This document shows positions 34,446-42,557 of a stretch of DNA of 64,000 bases, in pieces. This DNA is from Streptomyces guryensis (GTDB lineage: Bacteria; Actinomycetota; Actinomycetes; Streptomycetales; Streptomycetaceae): contig NZ_JAJSBI010000006.1 in NCBI RefSeq assembly GCF_021261325.1, positions 1-64,000 of the forward strand, written 5' to 3'. The notes under the pieces were generated by a model that was not told the origin of the DNA, did no database searches, and saw nothing but the letters and a program-made list of their open reading frames with translations. Position numbers and translations under genes: made by a program. The first letter of the stretch is position 1. Every line of letters begins with the position of its first letter.

Positions 34446-36815
34446 TCAGTCCCCGAGCAGCAGCCGGCCCGTCTCCCCCGGCTGCAGGCAGACCGCCCGG
34501 TCCGGCAGCCGTACGTCGATGGGCGTGCCGTCGGACGACGGCACCGCGATCTCCAGCAGACCGCGCCCCAGCCTCAGCCGTACGCCCCAGTGCTCGTGGT
34601 AGCGCAGCGCGAAGCCGTAAGAGGACAGTTCGGGCAACGGCACCGGATCGAGCCACAGCGCGCCGCCCCGCGTCTCCAGGCCGGTCAGTCCGCGCTGGAC
34701 GAGGTCGAGGGTGCCGGCCATGGCGCCCAGGTGGATCCCCTCACCGGTGGTGCCGCCCTGGACGTCGGCGACGTCGCCCCGGAGGGCTTCCAGGCAGAAA
34801 TTCCACGCCTCCGCCCGCCGGGCCCGGGCCAGGACCCAGCCGTGGACCAGCCCGCTGAGCGTGGAGCCGTGGCTGGTGCGCTGCAGGTAGTGGTCGACGG
34901 TACGCCGCCACATGTCCTCGTCGAGCCGCAGCCCCAGCCTGCGGAACAGGCCCTGCAGTTCGGCCGGTGCGAAGAGGTAGCCGAGCATCAGGACGTCGGC
35001 CTGTTTGGAGGCCCGGTAGCGGTTGACGGTGTCACCCTCCGCCTCCAGGATCCGGTCGAGGCGCCGGATGTCGCCGTACCGCCCGCGGTAGCCGTCCCAG
35101 TCGAGTTCGGCGAGGTCGCCGTAGCCCTCGAACTGGCTGATGACACCGTCGTGGAAGGGCACGTGAAGGGAGCGGGAGACGCCCTCCCACTGTTCGAGTT
35201 CGCCCCCGTCGAGCCCGGTGCGTTCGACGAGTTCGCGCCGGCGTGGCTCGGGCAGCGACTGCATCAGTTCGAGCGTGCGCGTAAGCACCCAGGCGGCCGT
35301 GACGTTCGTGTAGGCGTTGTCGTCGAGGCCGGGCTCCGACGCGCCGGGGTAGGCGTCGTGGTACTCGTCGGGGCCGACCACGCCCTTGATGCGGTGGCGT
35401 CCGAGCTTCTCGTCGTAGACGGCCGAGTCGGCCCAGAAGCGGGCGATCTGCAGCAGCATCTCGGCGCCTTTGGTGTTGCGGAACTCGGCGTCTCCGCTTG
35501 CCTCGCAGTACTGCCACACGTTGTACGCGATGGCAGAGCCCACGTGGTGCTGGAGCCGGGAGTGGTCGGGCAGCCAGCGTCCCGAGCGGGGATTGAGGTG
35601 CAGCTTCTGGGTCTCCTCGCGTCCGTCGCTTCCGCTCTGCCAGGGGTACAGCGCGCCCCGGCGGCCCATCGACCGCGCGGCGGTGCAGGCCTGTTCGAGG
35701 CGGCGGTGGCGGTAGCGGAGCAGGGCGCGGGAGACCTCGGGGAAGTGCAGGTTGAGGTAGGGCAGGACGAACAGTTCGTCCCAGAAGACATGTCCGCGGT
35801 AGGCCTCGCCGTGCAGTCCGCGGGCGGGTACGCCGACGTCGAGGTCGGCGGTGTGCGGCGAGAGTGTCTGCAGGACGTGGAAGAGGTGCAGCCGCAGGAT
35901 GCGGCCCGCCTCCCCGTCCACCTCGAGGTCGGCGCGGCGCCAGAGCTGGTCCCAGGCCGTGAGGTGGGATTCGAGGAGGTCGTCGAAGCCGGGCGCCCGG
36001 GTCACCCGGTCCACGGCGGCGAAGAGCGGGTCACTGATCGCCGGGTCGCGCGAGGTGTGCAGGGCGACCGTCTTGTCGACGACGGCGGTGCGGCCGGAGG
36101 CCAGGTCCAGGCTCAACCGCTGGACGGCGCACGGCACTTCGTGGCTGATCGTGACGGACGCGTCGGCGGTGAGGCGTGCCGCCATGCCGATGCGGAGGTC
36201 CGACGTGCGGGTACGGCAGCGCAGCCACACGGTGTCCGGGGCGGCGGTTCCGGTGTGCACGTGGGTGAGGTGGCGGCCGTCGAGGTCCCGGTAGCGGGGC
36301 ACGCCGCTGTTGGTGACGCCGCCGTCGAGGGCCGCCTCGACGTCGAGCCGGCCCACGTGTCCTTCGACCGTGAACTCGGTGCGCAGCGCCGCCAGATGAG
36401 GGTCCCTCATGTGCACCAGCCGCTGCTGACGGACCGTCAGCGCCCGCTCCTCGCCGAGGCCGTACTTCGTCCGGCGCTCCAGCAGCCCCGAGGACAGGTA
36501 CAGGGTCTCGCGGTGCTCTAGCACGGTCGCGGTGTCGGGCGTGAGCCACCGCCCGCCGGGGAGGCGGAAGCGCAACGGCAGCCAGTTCGGCAGGTTGACC
36601 ATGTCCTCGTTCTCGACCTGGCGGCCCGCCACGTCGGAGGTGAGCCGGTTGTAGCAACCCGCTACATACGTGCCCGGGTAGTGCACTTCGTCCGCGGCGC
36701 ACTCGGGCAGCGCTCCCCGGGTGGCGAAGTAGCCGTTGCCCAGCGCGCACAGCGCCTCCCTCAGGCGCTCGTCGGCCGGCTCGTAGCCCTCGTACTCCCA
36801 GGTCCGGCCCGTCAC
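34446..36815 (-). CDS. GH65 family glycoside phosphorylase/hydrolase
   Basis: A 789-aa glycoside hydrolase family 65 protein. This family includes maltose, trehalose and kojibiose phosphorylases and acid trehalases. Conserved blocks: WEYEGYEP and LGNGYFATRG at the N-terminus, GHVFWDELFVLPY, WQSGSDGREETQ, the general-acid segment GVVGPDEYHD, NAYTNVTAAWV, and SKQADVLML (substrate/phosphate loop). GTG start at 36815 overlaps the HAD stop by GTGA and has AAGGAG upstream. With the HAD phosphatase/phosphoglucomutase it forms a disaccharide module. Exact substrate cannot be read from sequence. Confidence 0.92.
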   Translation of the reverse strand: MTGRTWEYEGYEPADERLREALCALGNGYFATRGALPECAADEVHYPGTYVAGCYNRLTSDVAGRQVENEDMVNLPNWLPLRFRLPGGRWLTPDTATVLEHRETLYLSSGLLERRTKYGLGEERALTVRQQRLVHMRDPHLAALRTEFTVEGHVGRLDVEAALDGGVTNSGVPRYRDLDGRHLTHVHTGTAAPDTVWLRCRTRTSDLRIGMAARLTADASVTISHEVPCAVQRLSLDLASGRTAVVDKTVALHTSRDPAISDPLFAAVDRVTRAPGFDDLLESHLTAWDQLWRRADLEVDGEAGRILRLHLFHVLQTLSPHTADLDVGVPARGLHGEAYRGHVFWDELFVLPYLNLHFPEVSRALLRYRHRRLEQACTAARSMGRRGALYPWQSGSDGREETQKLHLNPRSGRWLPDHSRLQHHVGSAIAYNVWQYCEASGDAEFRNTKGAEMLLQIARFWADSAVYDEKLGRHRIKGVVGPDEYHDAYPGASEPGLDDNAYTNVTAAWVLTRTLELMQSLPEPRRRELVERTGLDGGELEQWEGVSRSLHVPFHDGVISQFEGYGDLAELDWDGYRGRYGDIRRLDRILEAEGDTVNRYRASKQADVLMLGYLFAPAELQGLFRRLGLRLDEDMWRRTVDHYLQRTSHGSTLSGLVHGWVLARARRAEAWNFCLEALRGDVADVQGGTTGEGIHLGAMAGTLDLVQRGLTGLETRGGALWLDPVPLPELSSYGFALRYHEHWGVRLRLGRGLLEIAVPSSDGTPIDVRLPDRAVCLQPGETGRLLLGD

Positions 36816-37729
36816 GTCGGCTCTCCTTGTACGACCAGTTCGGCGAGGTCGGACACGACGATGTCGGCGCCGTGGTGCAGCAGCCGCTGCGCGGTGTCCG
36901 GGCCGTCCGTGCGGTCCACGCCGATCACCAGGGCGAACCCGCCCCGGCGGCCCGCCTCGACGCCCGCCAGAGCGTCCTCCACGACGGCGGCGCGTGCTGC
37001 GGGGACGCCGAGCCGGCGGACCGCTTCGAGGAAGAGGTCCGGCCGTGGTTTGCCGGGCAACCCCAGCCGGGCCGCCTCGCCACCGTCCACGAGCACGTCG
37101 AAGAGATCGAGTACCCCGGCCCGGTCGAGCAGCTCGCCGGCGTGGCGGGACGCGGAGGCCGCGGCCCGGGGTATCCCGGCGCGGCGGAAGGCATGTACCA
37201 GCCGGACCGTTCCCGGGTACGCGTCGACGCCGTGCTCGCGCAGCCGCTCGGTGAACAGGCGCTCCTTGTCCGCGGCGACGGCACGCACGGTCTCTTCCGA
37301 CGGGTCGAGGCCGCGTGCGCGGAGGAAGGCCGCGGCGCCGTCGAGTCGGGACTTGCCGTCCACATGGCGCAGGTAGTCGTCGCGCACGTCGAAGGGGCGG
37401 CGCAGCCCTGGATCCTGAGGCGGGTGCGCGCGCAGGAAGGCGTCGAAGGCCGTCTTCCAGGCGGCGGCGTGCACCCGGGCCGAGTCGGTGATGACGCCGT
37501 CGGTGTCGAAGACGGCGGCCCGCACATCCCGCAGCACCGGTGCGAGGCGCTCCGCGGGTGGTGCCGGTGTGCGGCTCCGCCGCGGGCCGTTGTGCCGCCG
37601 ATCGTCCGCGACCTCGTTGTGGCTGGTCGCGCCCCGCGGCGGAGCCGCACATGGATTCGGCCCCGCGCCCCTTTGGGGCGCTGCCGAACCGGCGCGGACG
37701 TCGTCGAGGTCATTCACAGAGCGGTGCAT
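36812..37729 (-). CDS. HAD-family beta-phosphoglucomutase-like protein
   Basis: HAD hydrolase of the beta-phosphoglucomutase/phosphatase subfamily: motif I FDTDGVITDSARVHAAAWK (nucleophile and acid Asp), motif II SASRH, motif III PGKPRPDLF, motif IV VVEDALAGVEAG. It would convert the beta-glucose-1-P released by a GH65 phosphorylase, or act as a sugar-phosphate phosphatase. The first about 65 residues are not HAD-like and contain an inverted-repeat element in frame. An internal GTG at 37537 (VLRDVRAAVF) would remove them. Its ATG is 2 nt after the USP stop and its own stop overlaps GH65. Confidence 0.88.
   Translation of the reverse strand: MHRSVNDLDDVRAGSAAPQRGAGPNPCAAPPRGATSHNEVADDRRHNGPRRSRTPAPPAERLAPVLRDVRAAVFDTDGVITDSARVHAAAWKTAFDAFLRAHPPQDPGLRRPFDVRDDYLRHVDGKSRLDGAAAFLRARGLDPSEETVRAVAADKERLFTERLREHGVDAYPGTVRLVHAFRRAGIPRAAASASRHAGELLDRAGVLDLFDVLVDGGEAARLGLPGKPRPDLFLEAVRRLGVPAARAAVVEDALAGVEAGRRGGFALVIGVDRTDGPDTAQRLLHHGADIVVSDLAELVVQGEPT
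37568..37681. repeat. Inverted-repeat element inside the HAD N-terminus
   Basis: Perfect 19-bp inverted repeats (TGTGCGGCTCCGCCGCGGG at 37568-37586, its complement at 37633-37651) around a 46-bp spacer, followed by a perfect 7-bp hairpin with 3-nt loop (GCGCCCC-TTT-GGGGCGC, 37665-37681). Such GC-rich elements are typically intergenic in Streptomyces (recalled, not searched). Here the element lies in an open coding frame. Confidence 0.75.
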
Positions 37730-37731
37730 GG

Positions 37732-38607
37732 TCACACCTGCTGCGGCACAACCGCAACCGGGCAGTCCGCGTGGTGCAGCAACGTGTGCGCCACCCGGCC
37801 CAGTTGGAGGCCGCCGTGGCCGGTACGGCGCTGCGCCCCGACGATCACGAGGTCTGCGGCGGCCGAGCGGCGCAGCAGCACCTTGCGGGCCGACCCTTCG
37901 ACCGTGACGCGGCGCACCAGAACCCCCGGGTGGTCAGCGATCGCGTCTGCGAGCAGGGCGTCGAGCGTCGCGGACGCCTGTTCCTCGTGGCGGTGCGCGG
38001 GGTCCTCCGCCGGCCGCGGGTGGTCGGCACTCTCGTGTGCGGGACAGCGCCAGGTGCGCACGACGTCGAGGGTGCATCCACGCGCCTCGGCCTCGCGGAA
38101 GGCGAACCGCACGGCCTCACCTCCGGTCGCCGGCTCCCCCGCGCCGAGCAGGATCCGCTCATGGGTCCCCTGCAGAGCGACCTTGTCGCCGCGGACGACG
38201 ATCACCGGACCATGGGCGCGGGCGGCCACGGCCAGGCCGACCGAGCCGAGCAGCAGGCCCGCCAGCTCGCCGCGCCCGCGCGAGCCGGTCACCAGTACGG
38301 AGGCGTTGTTGCCCTCACGCAGAAGCGCTGCGACCGCTTCCTCGGGGAGCACCTCGGTGGTGACCTTCACGTCGGGGTTGCGCCGCCCGGCACGCTCCGC
38401 GGCGGAGGCGACGACATGTTCCGCCATCACCTGCTCGGACGGACGTTCAAGGCTGTTGGACGGCACTGCGCCCTCGTAGCGTTCCCACAGCGAGGCGTAC
38501 ACCAGGCGCAACGGCAGTCCGTGCCGGGCCGCTTCGTCCACGGCCCAGTCGACCGCTGCGAGGCTCCCGTCGGATCCGTCGACGCCCACGACCAGGGGCA
38601 GCTCCAT
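37732..38607 (-). CDS. Universal stress protein, tandem UspA domains
   Basis: 291 aa. Domain 1 LPLVVGVDGSDGSLAAVDWA, intact ATP motif GSRGRGELAGLLLGS; domain 2 ends GAQRRTGHGGLQLGRVAHT and CPVAVVPQ. Close relative of the USP at 24702. First gene of the USP/HAD/GH65 operon. ATG at 38607; the ribosome site is weak (AAAGG about 10 nt off or GGGGAAG close by). A box pair is about 90-120 bp upstream. Confidence 0.92.
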   Translation of the reverse strand: MELPLVVGVDGSDGSLAAVDWAVDEAARHGLPLRLVYASLWERYEGAVPSNSLERPSEQVMAEHVVASAAERAGRRNPDVKVTTEVLPEEAVAALLREGNNASVLVTGSRGRGELAGLLLGSVGLAVAARAHGPVIVVRGDKVALQGTHERILLGAGEPATGGEAVRFAFREAEARGCTLDVVRTWRCPAHESADHPRPAEDPAHRHEEQASATLDALLADAIADHPGVLVRRVTVEGSARKVLLRRSAAADLVIVGAQRRTGHGGLQLGRVAHTLLHHADCPVAVVPQQV

Positions 38608-38693
38608 CTTCCCCACCGCCTTTCGTCGGTCTGTGCGAGAGCTCAGCACGGAGCTCAACTCCCACCGTGGCACCGGCGGCCCCGCCTCAGCAG

Positions 38694-38728
38694 GGGCGCT
38701 TCGGCCCCCGCTCGGGGCCGCTCGGCCC
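38694..38728. promoter_or_regulatory. DosR/OsdR-like box pair
   Basis: The perfect GGGCCGCTCGGCCC (38715-38728) and one-mismatch GGGCGCTTCGGCCC (38694-38707) start exactly 21 bp apart, upstream of the USP/HAD/GH65 operon. Confidence 0.62.
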
Positions 38729-38734
38729 AGGCCC

Positions 38735-38983
38735 GTGCCCTCTCCTGCTGATCGGTGCGGCCGTATCCTGCTGATCGGTGCGGCCGTACTGGGCGCGTGC
38801 CTGATCTTCGGGTACAGCTCGTTCGTGGTGGGCTTCGTCCTCCTGGCGGCCGGCGTCCTGGGCCTGATCGTCTTCATGAACACACCAGGGCGGTCAGTCG
38901 GCCAGGCGAAGGCGAGACGATCATCGAAAAGCACTTCATGGGCAATGCCGATCACCACCGGAACTACCGCACGTGAACCATGA
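38735..38983 (+). CDS. Possible small two-helix membrane protein
   Basis: A frame encoding ILLIGAAVLGACLIFGYSS and FVVGFVLLAAGVLGLIVF, two adjacent membrane helices, then a basic tail. There is no convincing ribosome site; a GTG at 38735 is only 6 nt after the operator. A perfect 23-bp tandem duplication at the helix start changes the upstream frame, so the original N-terminus may have been lost. Could be a relic. Confidence 0.3.
   Translation: MPSPADRCGRILLIGAAVLGACLIFGYSSFVVGFVLLAAGVLGLIVFMNTPGRSVGQAKARRSSKSTSWAMPITTGTTAREP
38743..38788 (+). repeat. Perfect 23-bp tandem duplication
   Basis: TCCTGCTGATCGGTGCGGCC plus GTA occurs twice back to back (38743-38765 and 38766-38788). 23 is not a multiple of three, so it shifts frame. 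The lack of any divergence suggests it is recent. Confidence 0.85.
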
Positions 38984-39022
38984 ACGGAACTGCTCCGGCC
39001 GGGGCGTCTGCTCCGGCTTGCG

Positions 39023-40093
39023 TCATGCCGCAGGCAGGGGGACGACCTCGCGCTGCGGCCCGCCGAGCACCACCTTGAGCGCGCCGGTCTCGGCGGCGCG
39101 GGCGAAGACCTCGTACGCCTCCTCCATGCGGTCGAGCGGGAAGCCGTGCGTGACCAGTTGCGAGGTCGGCAGCCGTCCGGCCGCCGCCATCCGCAGCAGC
39201 GTGGGGGTGGAGCGTGTGTCGACCAGGCCGGTGGTGATCGTCACGTTCTTGATCCACAGGTCTTCCAGATGGAGGGTGGCCGGCTTGCCGTGCACACCGA
39301 CGTTGGCCACGTGCCCGCCCGGGCGCACCATGCGCGTGCACAGCTCGAAGCTCTCCGGCACGCCGACCGCCTCGATGACCACATCCGCACCGAGCCCGTC
39401 GGTGAGGTCGGCGATCAGCTGCTCCGGCGCCTCGCTCGCGTCGGCCACCGCTTCGGCACCGAGCTTCCTCGCAGCCTCGAGGCGGGATGCGGCGAGGTCC
39501 ACGGCGAGGATGCGCTCCGGGGCGAACAGCCGGGCCGTTGCGATCGCGGCCAGGCCGATGGGCCCCGCCCCGACCACGGCGACGGTGTCTCCGGGACGTA
39601 CCTGGCCGTTGAGTACGCCGACCTCGTAGGCCGTCGGGAAGATGTCGGCCAGCAGCACGGCGTCCTCGTTGTCCACCGCGCTTGGCAGCGGGTGTACGGA
39701 GAGGTCTGCGTAGGGGACCCGGACGTACTCGGCCTGGGTGCCGTTGATCAGGTGGCCGAGGATCCAGCCTCCGCCGCCCCGGCACTGGCCGTACGCGGCC
39801 TCTCGGCAGTAGCGGCAGCGTCCGCAGGCGCTGATGCAGGAGACCAGGACCCGGTCCCCGGGCCGTACCGTCCGCACGTCGCTGCCGACCTCGACGATCT
39901 CACCGACCGCCTCGTGCCCCAGCACGGTACCGGGGCGCACCTCGGGCACATCCCCCTTGAGGATGTGCAGATCCGTGCCGCAGATGGTGACGGCGGCGAC
40001 CCGCACGATCGCGTCGGTGGCCTCCTCGACGCCGGGGTCCGCGACCTCTTCCCAGGCCGCCTGCCCGGGGCCGTGGAAAACGTAGCCTTTCAT
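39023..40093 (-). CDS. Zinc-dependent alcohol dehydrogenase
   Basis: A 356-aa medium-chain dehydrogenase. Catalytic zinc site TICGTDLHILKG and GHEAVGEIVEVG; structural zinc cysteines CGRCRYCREAAYGQC; NAD(P) fold VAVVGAGPIGLAAIATA. It differs from the dehydrogenase at 51826 and is closer to the formaldehyde/threonine dehydrogenase-like group (GGWILGHLINGTQAEYVRVP). ATG with GAGG. Two box-like palindromes lie 22-59 bp upstream. Substrate unknown. Confidence 0.9.
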   Translation of the reverse strand: MKGYVFHGPGQAAWEEVADPGVEEATDAIVRVAAVTICGTDLHILKGDVPEVRPGTVLGHEAVGEIVEVGSDVRTVRPGDRVLVSCISACGRCRYCREAAYGQCRGGGGWILGHLINGTQAEYVRVPYADLSVHPLPSAVDNEDAVLLADIFPTAYEVGVLNGQVRPGDTVAVVGAGPIGLAAIATARLFAPERILAVDLAASRLEAARKLGAEAVADASEAPEQLIADLTDGLGADVVIEAVGVPESFELCTRMVRPGGHVANVGVHGKPATLHLEDLWIKNVTITTGLVDTRSTPTLLRMAAAGRLPTSQLVTHGFPLDRMEEAYEVFARAAETGALKVVLGGPQREVVPLPAA

Positions 40094-40114
40094 CTCCGAC
40101 CTCACCCTCTTGCT

Positions 40115-40152
40115 GGGCCGCTCGGAGCCCGTGATCCGGGGCCGAGTGACCT
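40115..40152. promoter_or_regulatory. DosR/OsdR-like box pair, degenerate
   Basis: GGGCCGCTCGGAGC (40115-40128) and GGGCCGAGTGACCT (40139-40152) start 24 bp apart, just upstream of the zinc dehydrogenase. Each has about two mismatches. The rest of the gap up to 40244 shows nothing. Confidence 0.4.
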
Positions 40153-40244
40153 TGGCGTGTCCGGTGTCCTCGTGTTGTGCTGGAGGTGACGGGAAGCACC
40201 CGGCAAAGGCGCGGAGAAACGGCCGGCGGCCGCGCACCGCGCAA

Positions 40245-40814
40245 TCAGGATCCGCGAGATGCGGATGGGCCTTCCCGTCCTTCATGGCCGGGCCCGTCCT
40301 CGCTGCCGGGCGTGCCGGCCAAGTCCCGTGCTACCGCGGCCCGATGGCGGGAGATCTCCGCCTCGACGCAGCTGACGAGGTGCCCGACCGTCGCGGCGAC
40401 GGGTTCGGAAAGCCCCCGGCCGAGCGAGGTGTCCGCGCCGTCCACGGCGTACGCCACCAGGTGACCGGGCAGTCGCCCGAGCGCCCTGCCCACGTTGACG
40501 GCTTCGCCCAGGCCGTGTGGGTGCATCGTTCCGGCCCGCCACAGCGCCGCCGTGTCCAGTTCCAGGCGGTAGATGCGGCCGGGGTGGCCCGGGCGGGCGT
40601 GGGCGGGCTCCAGCACGACGGCCAGTTCCGTGTTCTCCCACAGCCGGATCAGCCGCGCCGGGTCGGGGTCGCATGAGGTGAGCAGGGTGCCCGGGGGCAG
40701 TGGCCTTTCGGTGGCCCGCTCCCGCAGCCGGGAGAGCACCGCTCGCGGCACGCCGTCGTCGTGCCGGTCCGGATCGCCTATGGCGATGATCGCGATACGA
40801 GTGGAGACACTCAT
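40245..40814 (-). CDS. HyaD/HycI-type (M52) maturation peptidase-like protein
   Basis: 189 aa, related to the endopeptidases that trim the large subunit of NiFe hydrogenases. N-terminal IAIIAIGDPDRHDDGVPRAV corresponds to the family's G-x-G-N-x-x-x-x-D-D-G-x-G motif with the nickel-sensing acidic residue kept, but the usual Gly before DDG is His. ATG with GGGAGAAG upstream. No hydrogenase structural gene is in the window. Role uncertain; could process another metalloprotein or be a repurposed fold. Confidence 0.7.
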   Translation of the reverse strand: MSVSTRIAIIAIGDPDRHDDGVPRAVLSRLRERATERPLPPGTLLTSCDPDPARLIRLWENTELAVVLEPAHARPGHPGRIYRLELDTAALWRAGTMHPHGLGEAVNVGRALGRLPGHLVAYAVDGADTSLGRGLSEPVAATVGHLVSCVEAEISRHRAAVARDLAGTPGSEDGPGHEGREGPSASRGS

Positions 40815-40875
40815 GGTTCTTCTCCCTGCACTGCGTGTGTCTCCACCCTTGCCGGAGCCGGGTGTTCCGGTCGCT

Positions 40876-40910
40876 GGGCCGAAGGACCCCGGTGACGGTC
40901 CGCCCGGCCC
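40876..40910. promoter_or_regulatory. DosR/OsdR-like box pair
   Basis: GGGCCGAAGGACCC (40876-40889) and GGTCCGCCCGGCCC (40897-40910), one mismatch each, start exactly 21 bp apart. Upstream of the M52-like gene and behind hsp20. Confidence 0.58.
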
Positions 40911-40989
40911 TGCCGTCCGGCCCGGGCAGAGGGGTGCGCGGCCGGCGTACCGGCCGCGCACCGCGGGTGTGGCCGAGCGCCCCCCGCAC

Positions 40990-41412
40990 TCAGCCTTGCC
41001 GCACCGGGATGGTCCTCGTGCCCGTCTTGGGCTCGGGCACCGGGATCGTGACGGTCAGGACGCCGTCCTTGTACTCGGCACCGGCCTCGTCGCCCTTGGC
41101 CCCGGCCGGCAGCCGGACGGAGCGGGCGAAGGTGCCGTAGCGGAACTCCGTGCGGTACTTGTGTGTCGTCTCCTCACTGCGCTCGGCCCGCAGGGTCAGA
41201 ACGCCTTCCGCGACGGTGACTTCGACATCCTTGGCGGGGTCGATGCCCGGGAGCTCCGCCCGCAGCACGTACTTCTCGTCCGCCAGGTGTTCTTCGACGC
41301 GGATGCCGTACGTTCCGGGGACCGTGTGCGCCCCTGGGAAACCGGTCTCGACCCAGCCGAACAGGTCGGGCAGGGTCGGCCAGCCCGGCAGCCGTTCGAT
41401 CATGCCAGTCAT
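40990..41412 (-). CDS. Hsp20 / alpha-crystallin small heat shock protein
   Basis: 140 aa. Alpha-crystallin domain about residues 45-135 with VEVTVAEGVLTLRAERSEE and the C-terminal GVLTVTIPV signature. ATP-independent holdase in the cytoplasm. The mycobacterial counterpart Hsp16 (Rv2031c, HspX) is the most strongly DosR-induced protein. ATG with AGGAGGAGGGG. A box pair lies 59-93 bp upstream. Confidence 0.95.
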   Translation of the reverse strand: MTGMIERLPGWPTLPDLFGWVETGFPGAHTVPGTYGIRVEEHLADEKYVLRAELPGIDPAKDVEVTVAEGVLTLRAERSEETTHKYRTEFRYGTFARSVRLPAGAKGDEAGAEYKDGVLTVTIPVPEPKTGTRTIPVRQG

Positions 41413-41470
41413 GTCCCCTCCTCCTCTTCTTCTTCACTTCCAGCGTCCCGCGCCGGGCCGGGACACGCGT

Positions 41471-41505
41471 GGGCCGACCGGATCCGTACGGGGTCCGGTC
41501 GGCCC
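41471..41505. promoter_or_regulatory. DosR/OsdR-like box pair upstream of hsp20
   Basis: GGTCCGGTCGGCCC (41492-41505, one mismatch) and GGGCCGACCGGATC (41471-41484, two mismatches) start 21 bp apart. The intervening bases also form GATCCGTACGGGGTC. Confidence 0.58.
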
Positions 41506-41550
41506 TGGCGCCCCAACGTCCCCCCGGCACCTGCCGGTTGGGGCGCCGTC

Positions 41551-42273
41551 TCATGACGCGCCGCCGACTCCCGAGGGCGGCGCGGTCCTCTCGCTGTCCG
41601 GCAGGTCCGGGTCGAGGTCCGGTCGCCGGCGCGGCCCCATCAGCGCGCAGTCCACGTCCACGACGCCCTCGACCGCCCGCACCAGCCGTGCGGCGATCGG
41701 CACGAGGGCGGTATCGGCGATCCTTCCGGTGAGCCGCACGACTCCTTCGCGCACCTCGACCCGGATCGATTCGGCCTCGGCGGGGAACAGGTGGCCGACG
41801 ACGTCGCGCCGGACCTCCCCGGCGATGTCCTGGTCGCTGCGCAGAAAGACCTTCAGCAGGTCGGCCCTGCTGACGATGCCCCGCAGCACGTCTTCGGCGT
41901 CGACCACCGGCAGCCGTTTCACCTTGTGGAGCGCCATGATCCGGGCAGCCTGTGCGAGCGAGGCGTGTGCCTGGACGGTGACGGCCGGTGCGCTCATCAG
42001 TTCCTCGGCCGTCACGGCTCCGGCCTTGACCAGGTCGGCCAGCCGCCGCAGTTGGGTGTACCGGTCCGGGTCGCCGTCGCGGAACTCCTCCTTGGGCAGC
42101 AGATCGGCCTCGGAGACCACACCGACCACCCGGCCCTCGCCCTCCACCACGGGCATGGCGCTGACCTTCCACCTCTGCATGGTCTTCACGATCTCCTTGA
42201 ACGTCGCTCCGCGGCCGAGGGCGACGACGGTGCTGGTCATCACATCGCTGACGATGTGCGGAGTGCCGTGCAT
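41551..42273 (-). CDS. CBS-domain pair plus BON domain protein
   Basis: 240 aa. CBS1 (SAMPVVEGEGRVVGVVSEAD), CBS2 (KRLPVVDAEDVLRGIVSRAD), BON (VEVREGVVRLTGRIADTAL), then an acidic Pro/Ser tail not seen in the close paralogue at 29899. ATG with GGGAGGAC. A perfect box is 85 bp upstream, and the divergent USP has its own pair. Likely adenine-nucleotide sensor. Confidence 0.9.
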   Translation of the reverse strand: MHGTPHIVSDVMTSTVVALGRGATFKEIVKTMQRWKVSAMPVVEGEGRVVGVVSEADLLPKEEFRDGDPDRYTQLRRLADLVKAGAVTAEELMSAPAVTVQAHASLAQAARIMALHKVKRLPVVDAEDVLRGIVSRADLLKVFLRSDQDIAGEVRRDVVGHLFPAEAESIRVEVREGVVRLTGRIADTALVPIAARLVRAVEGVVDVDCALMGPRRRPDLDPDLPDSERTAPPSGVGGAS

Positions 42274-42357
42274 GGCGTCCTCCCTTGTGCTCGCTCCGCG
42301 CGACGTGCTCGTGTCGCGCGACACCTTCAGCGTCGGGCACCCGCCCGCCCCCGCCAT

Positions 42358-42371
42358 GGGCCGAGTGGCCC
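42358..42371. promoter_or_regulatory. DosR/OsdR-like box (CBS-BON side)
   Basis: The perfect GGGCCGAGTGGCCC, 84 bp upstream of the leftward CBS-BON start. Only very weak partner sites nearby. Confidence 0.6.
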
Positions 42372-42435
42372 AGTACCGGGTTCCGGTGGGCTCTCTTTGC
42401 GCTGCGGGCCCACCCCGCCCGAGCAGCACGTCCGA

Positions 42436-42470
42436 GGGCCGTTCGGCCCGTTCCGCGGGCCACGCAGCCC
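42436..42470. promoter_or_regulatory. DosR/OsdR-like box pair (USP/oxidoreductase side)
   Basis: The perfect GGGCCGTTCGGCCC (42436-42449) and one-mismatch GGGCCACGCAGCCC (42457-42470) start 21 bp apart, 87-122 bp before the rightward USP that leads the oxidoreductase operon. Confidence 0.62.
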
Positions 42471-42557
42471 CTGCCCGGGCGGGCGGCTTCCCGGAGACGC
42501 TGGTGGTGCAGAGGGCAGCCCGGAGCGGGCGGCCGACGAGTCATGGAGGTGGTGGCC

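Noticed and set aside
37665..37681. GC hairpin as a transcription terminator
   Set aside because: It lacks a T-run and sits inside the HAD frame between coupled genes, so I treat it as part of a repeat element.
38755..38976. Short plus-strand frame beginning MRPYPADRCGR
   Set aside because: The hydrophobic helices are in a different frame; this one gives no membrane or domain signal.
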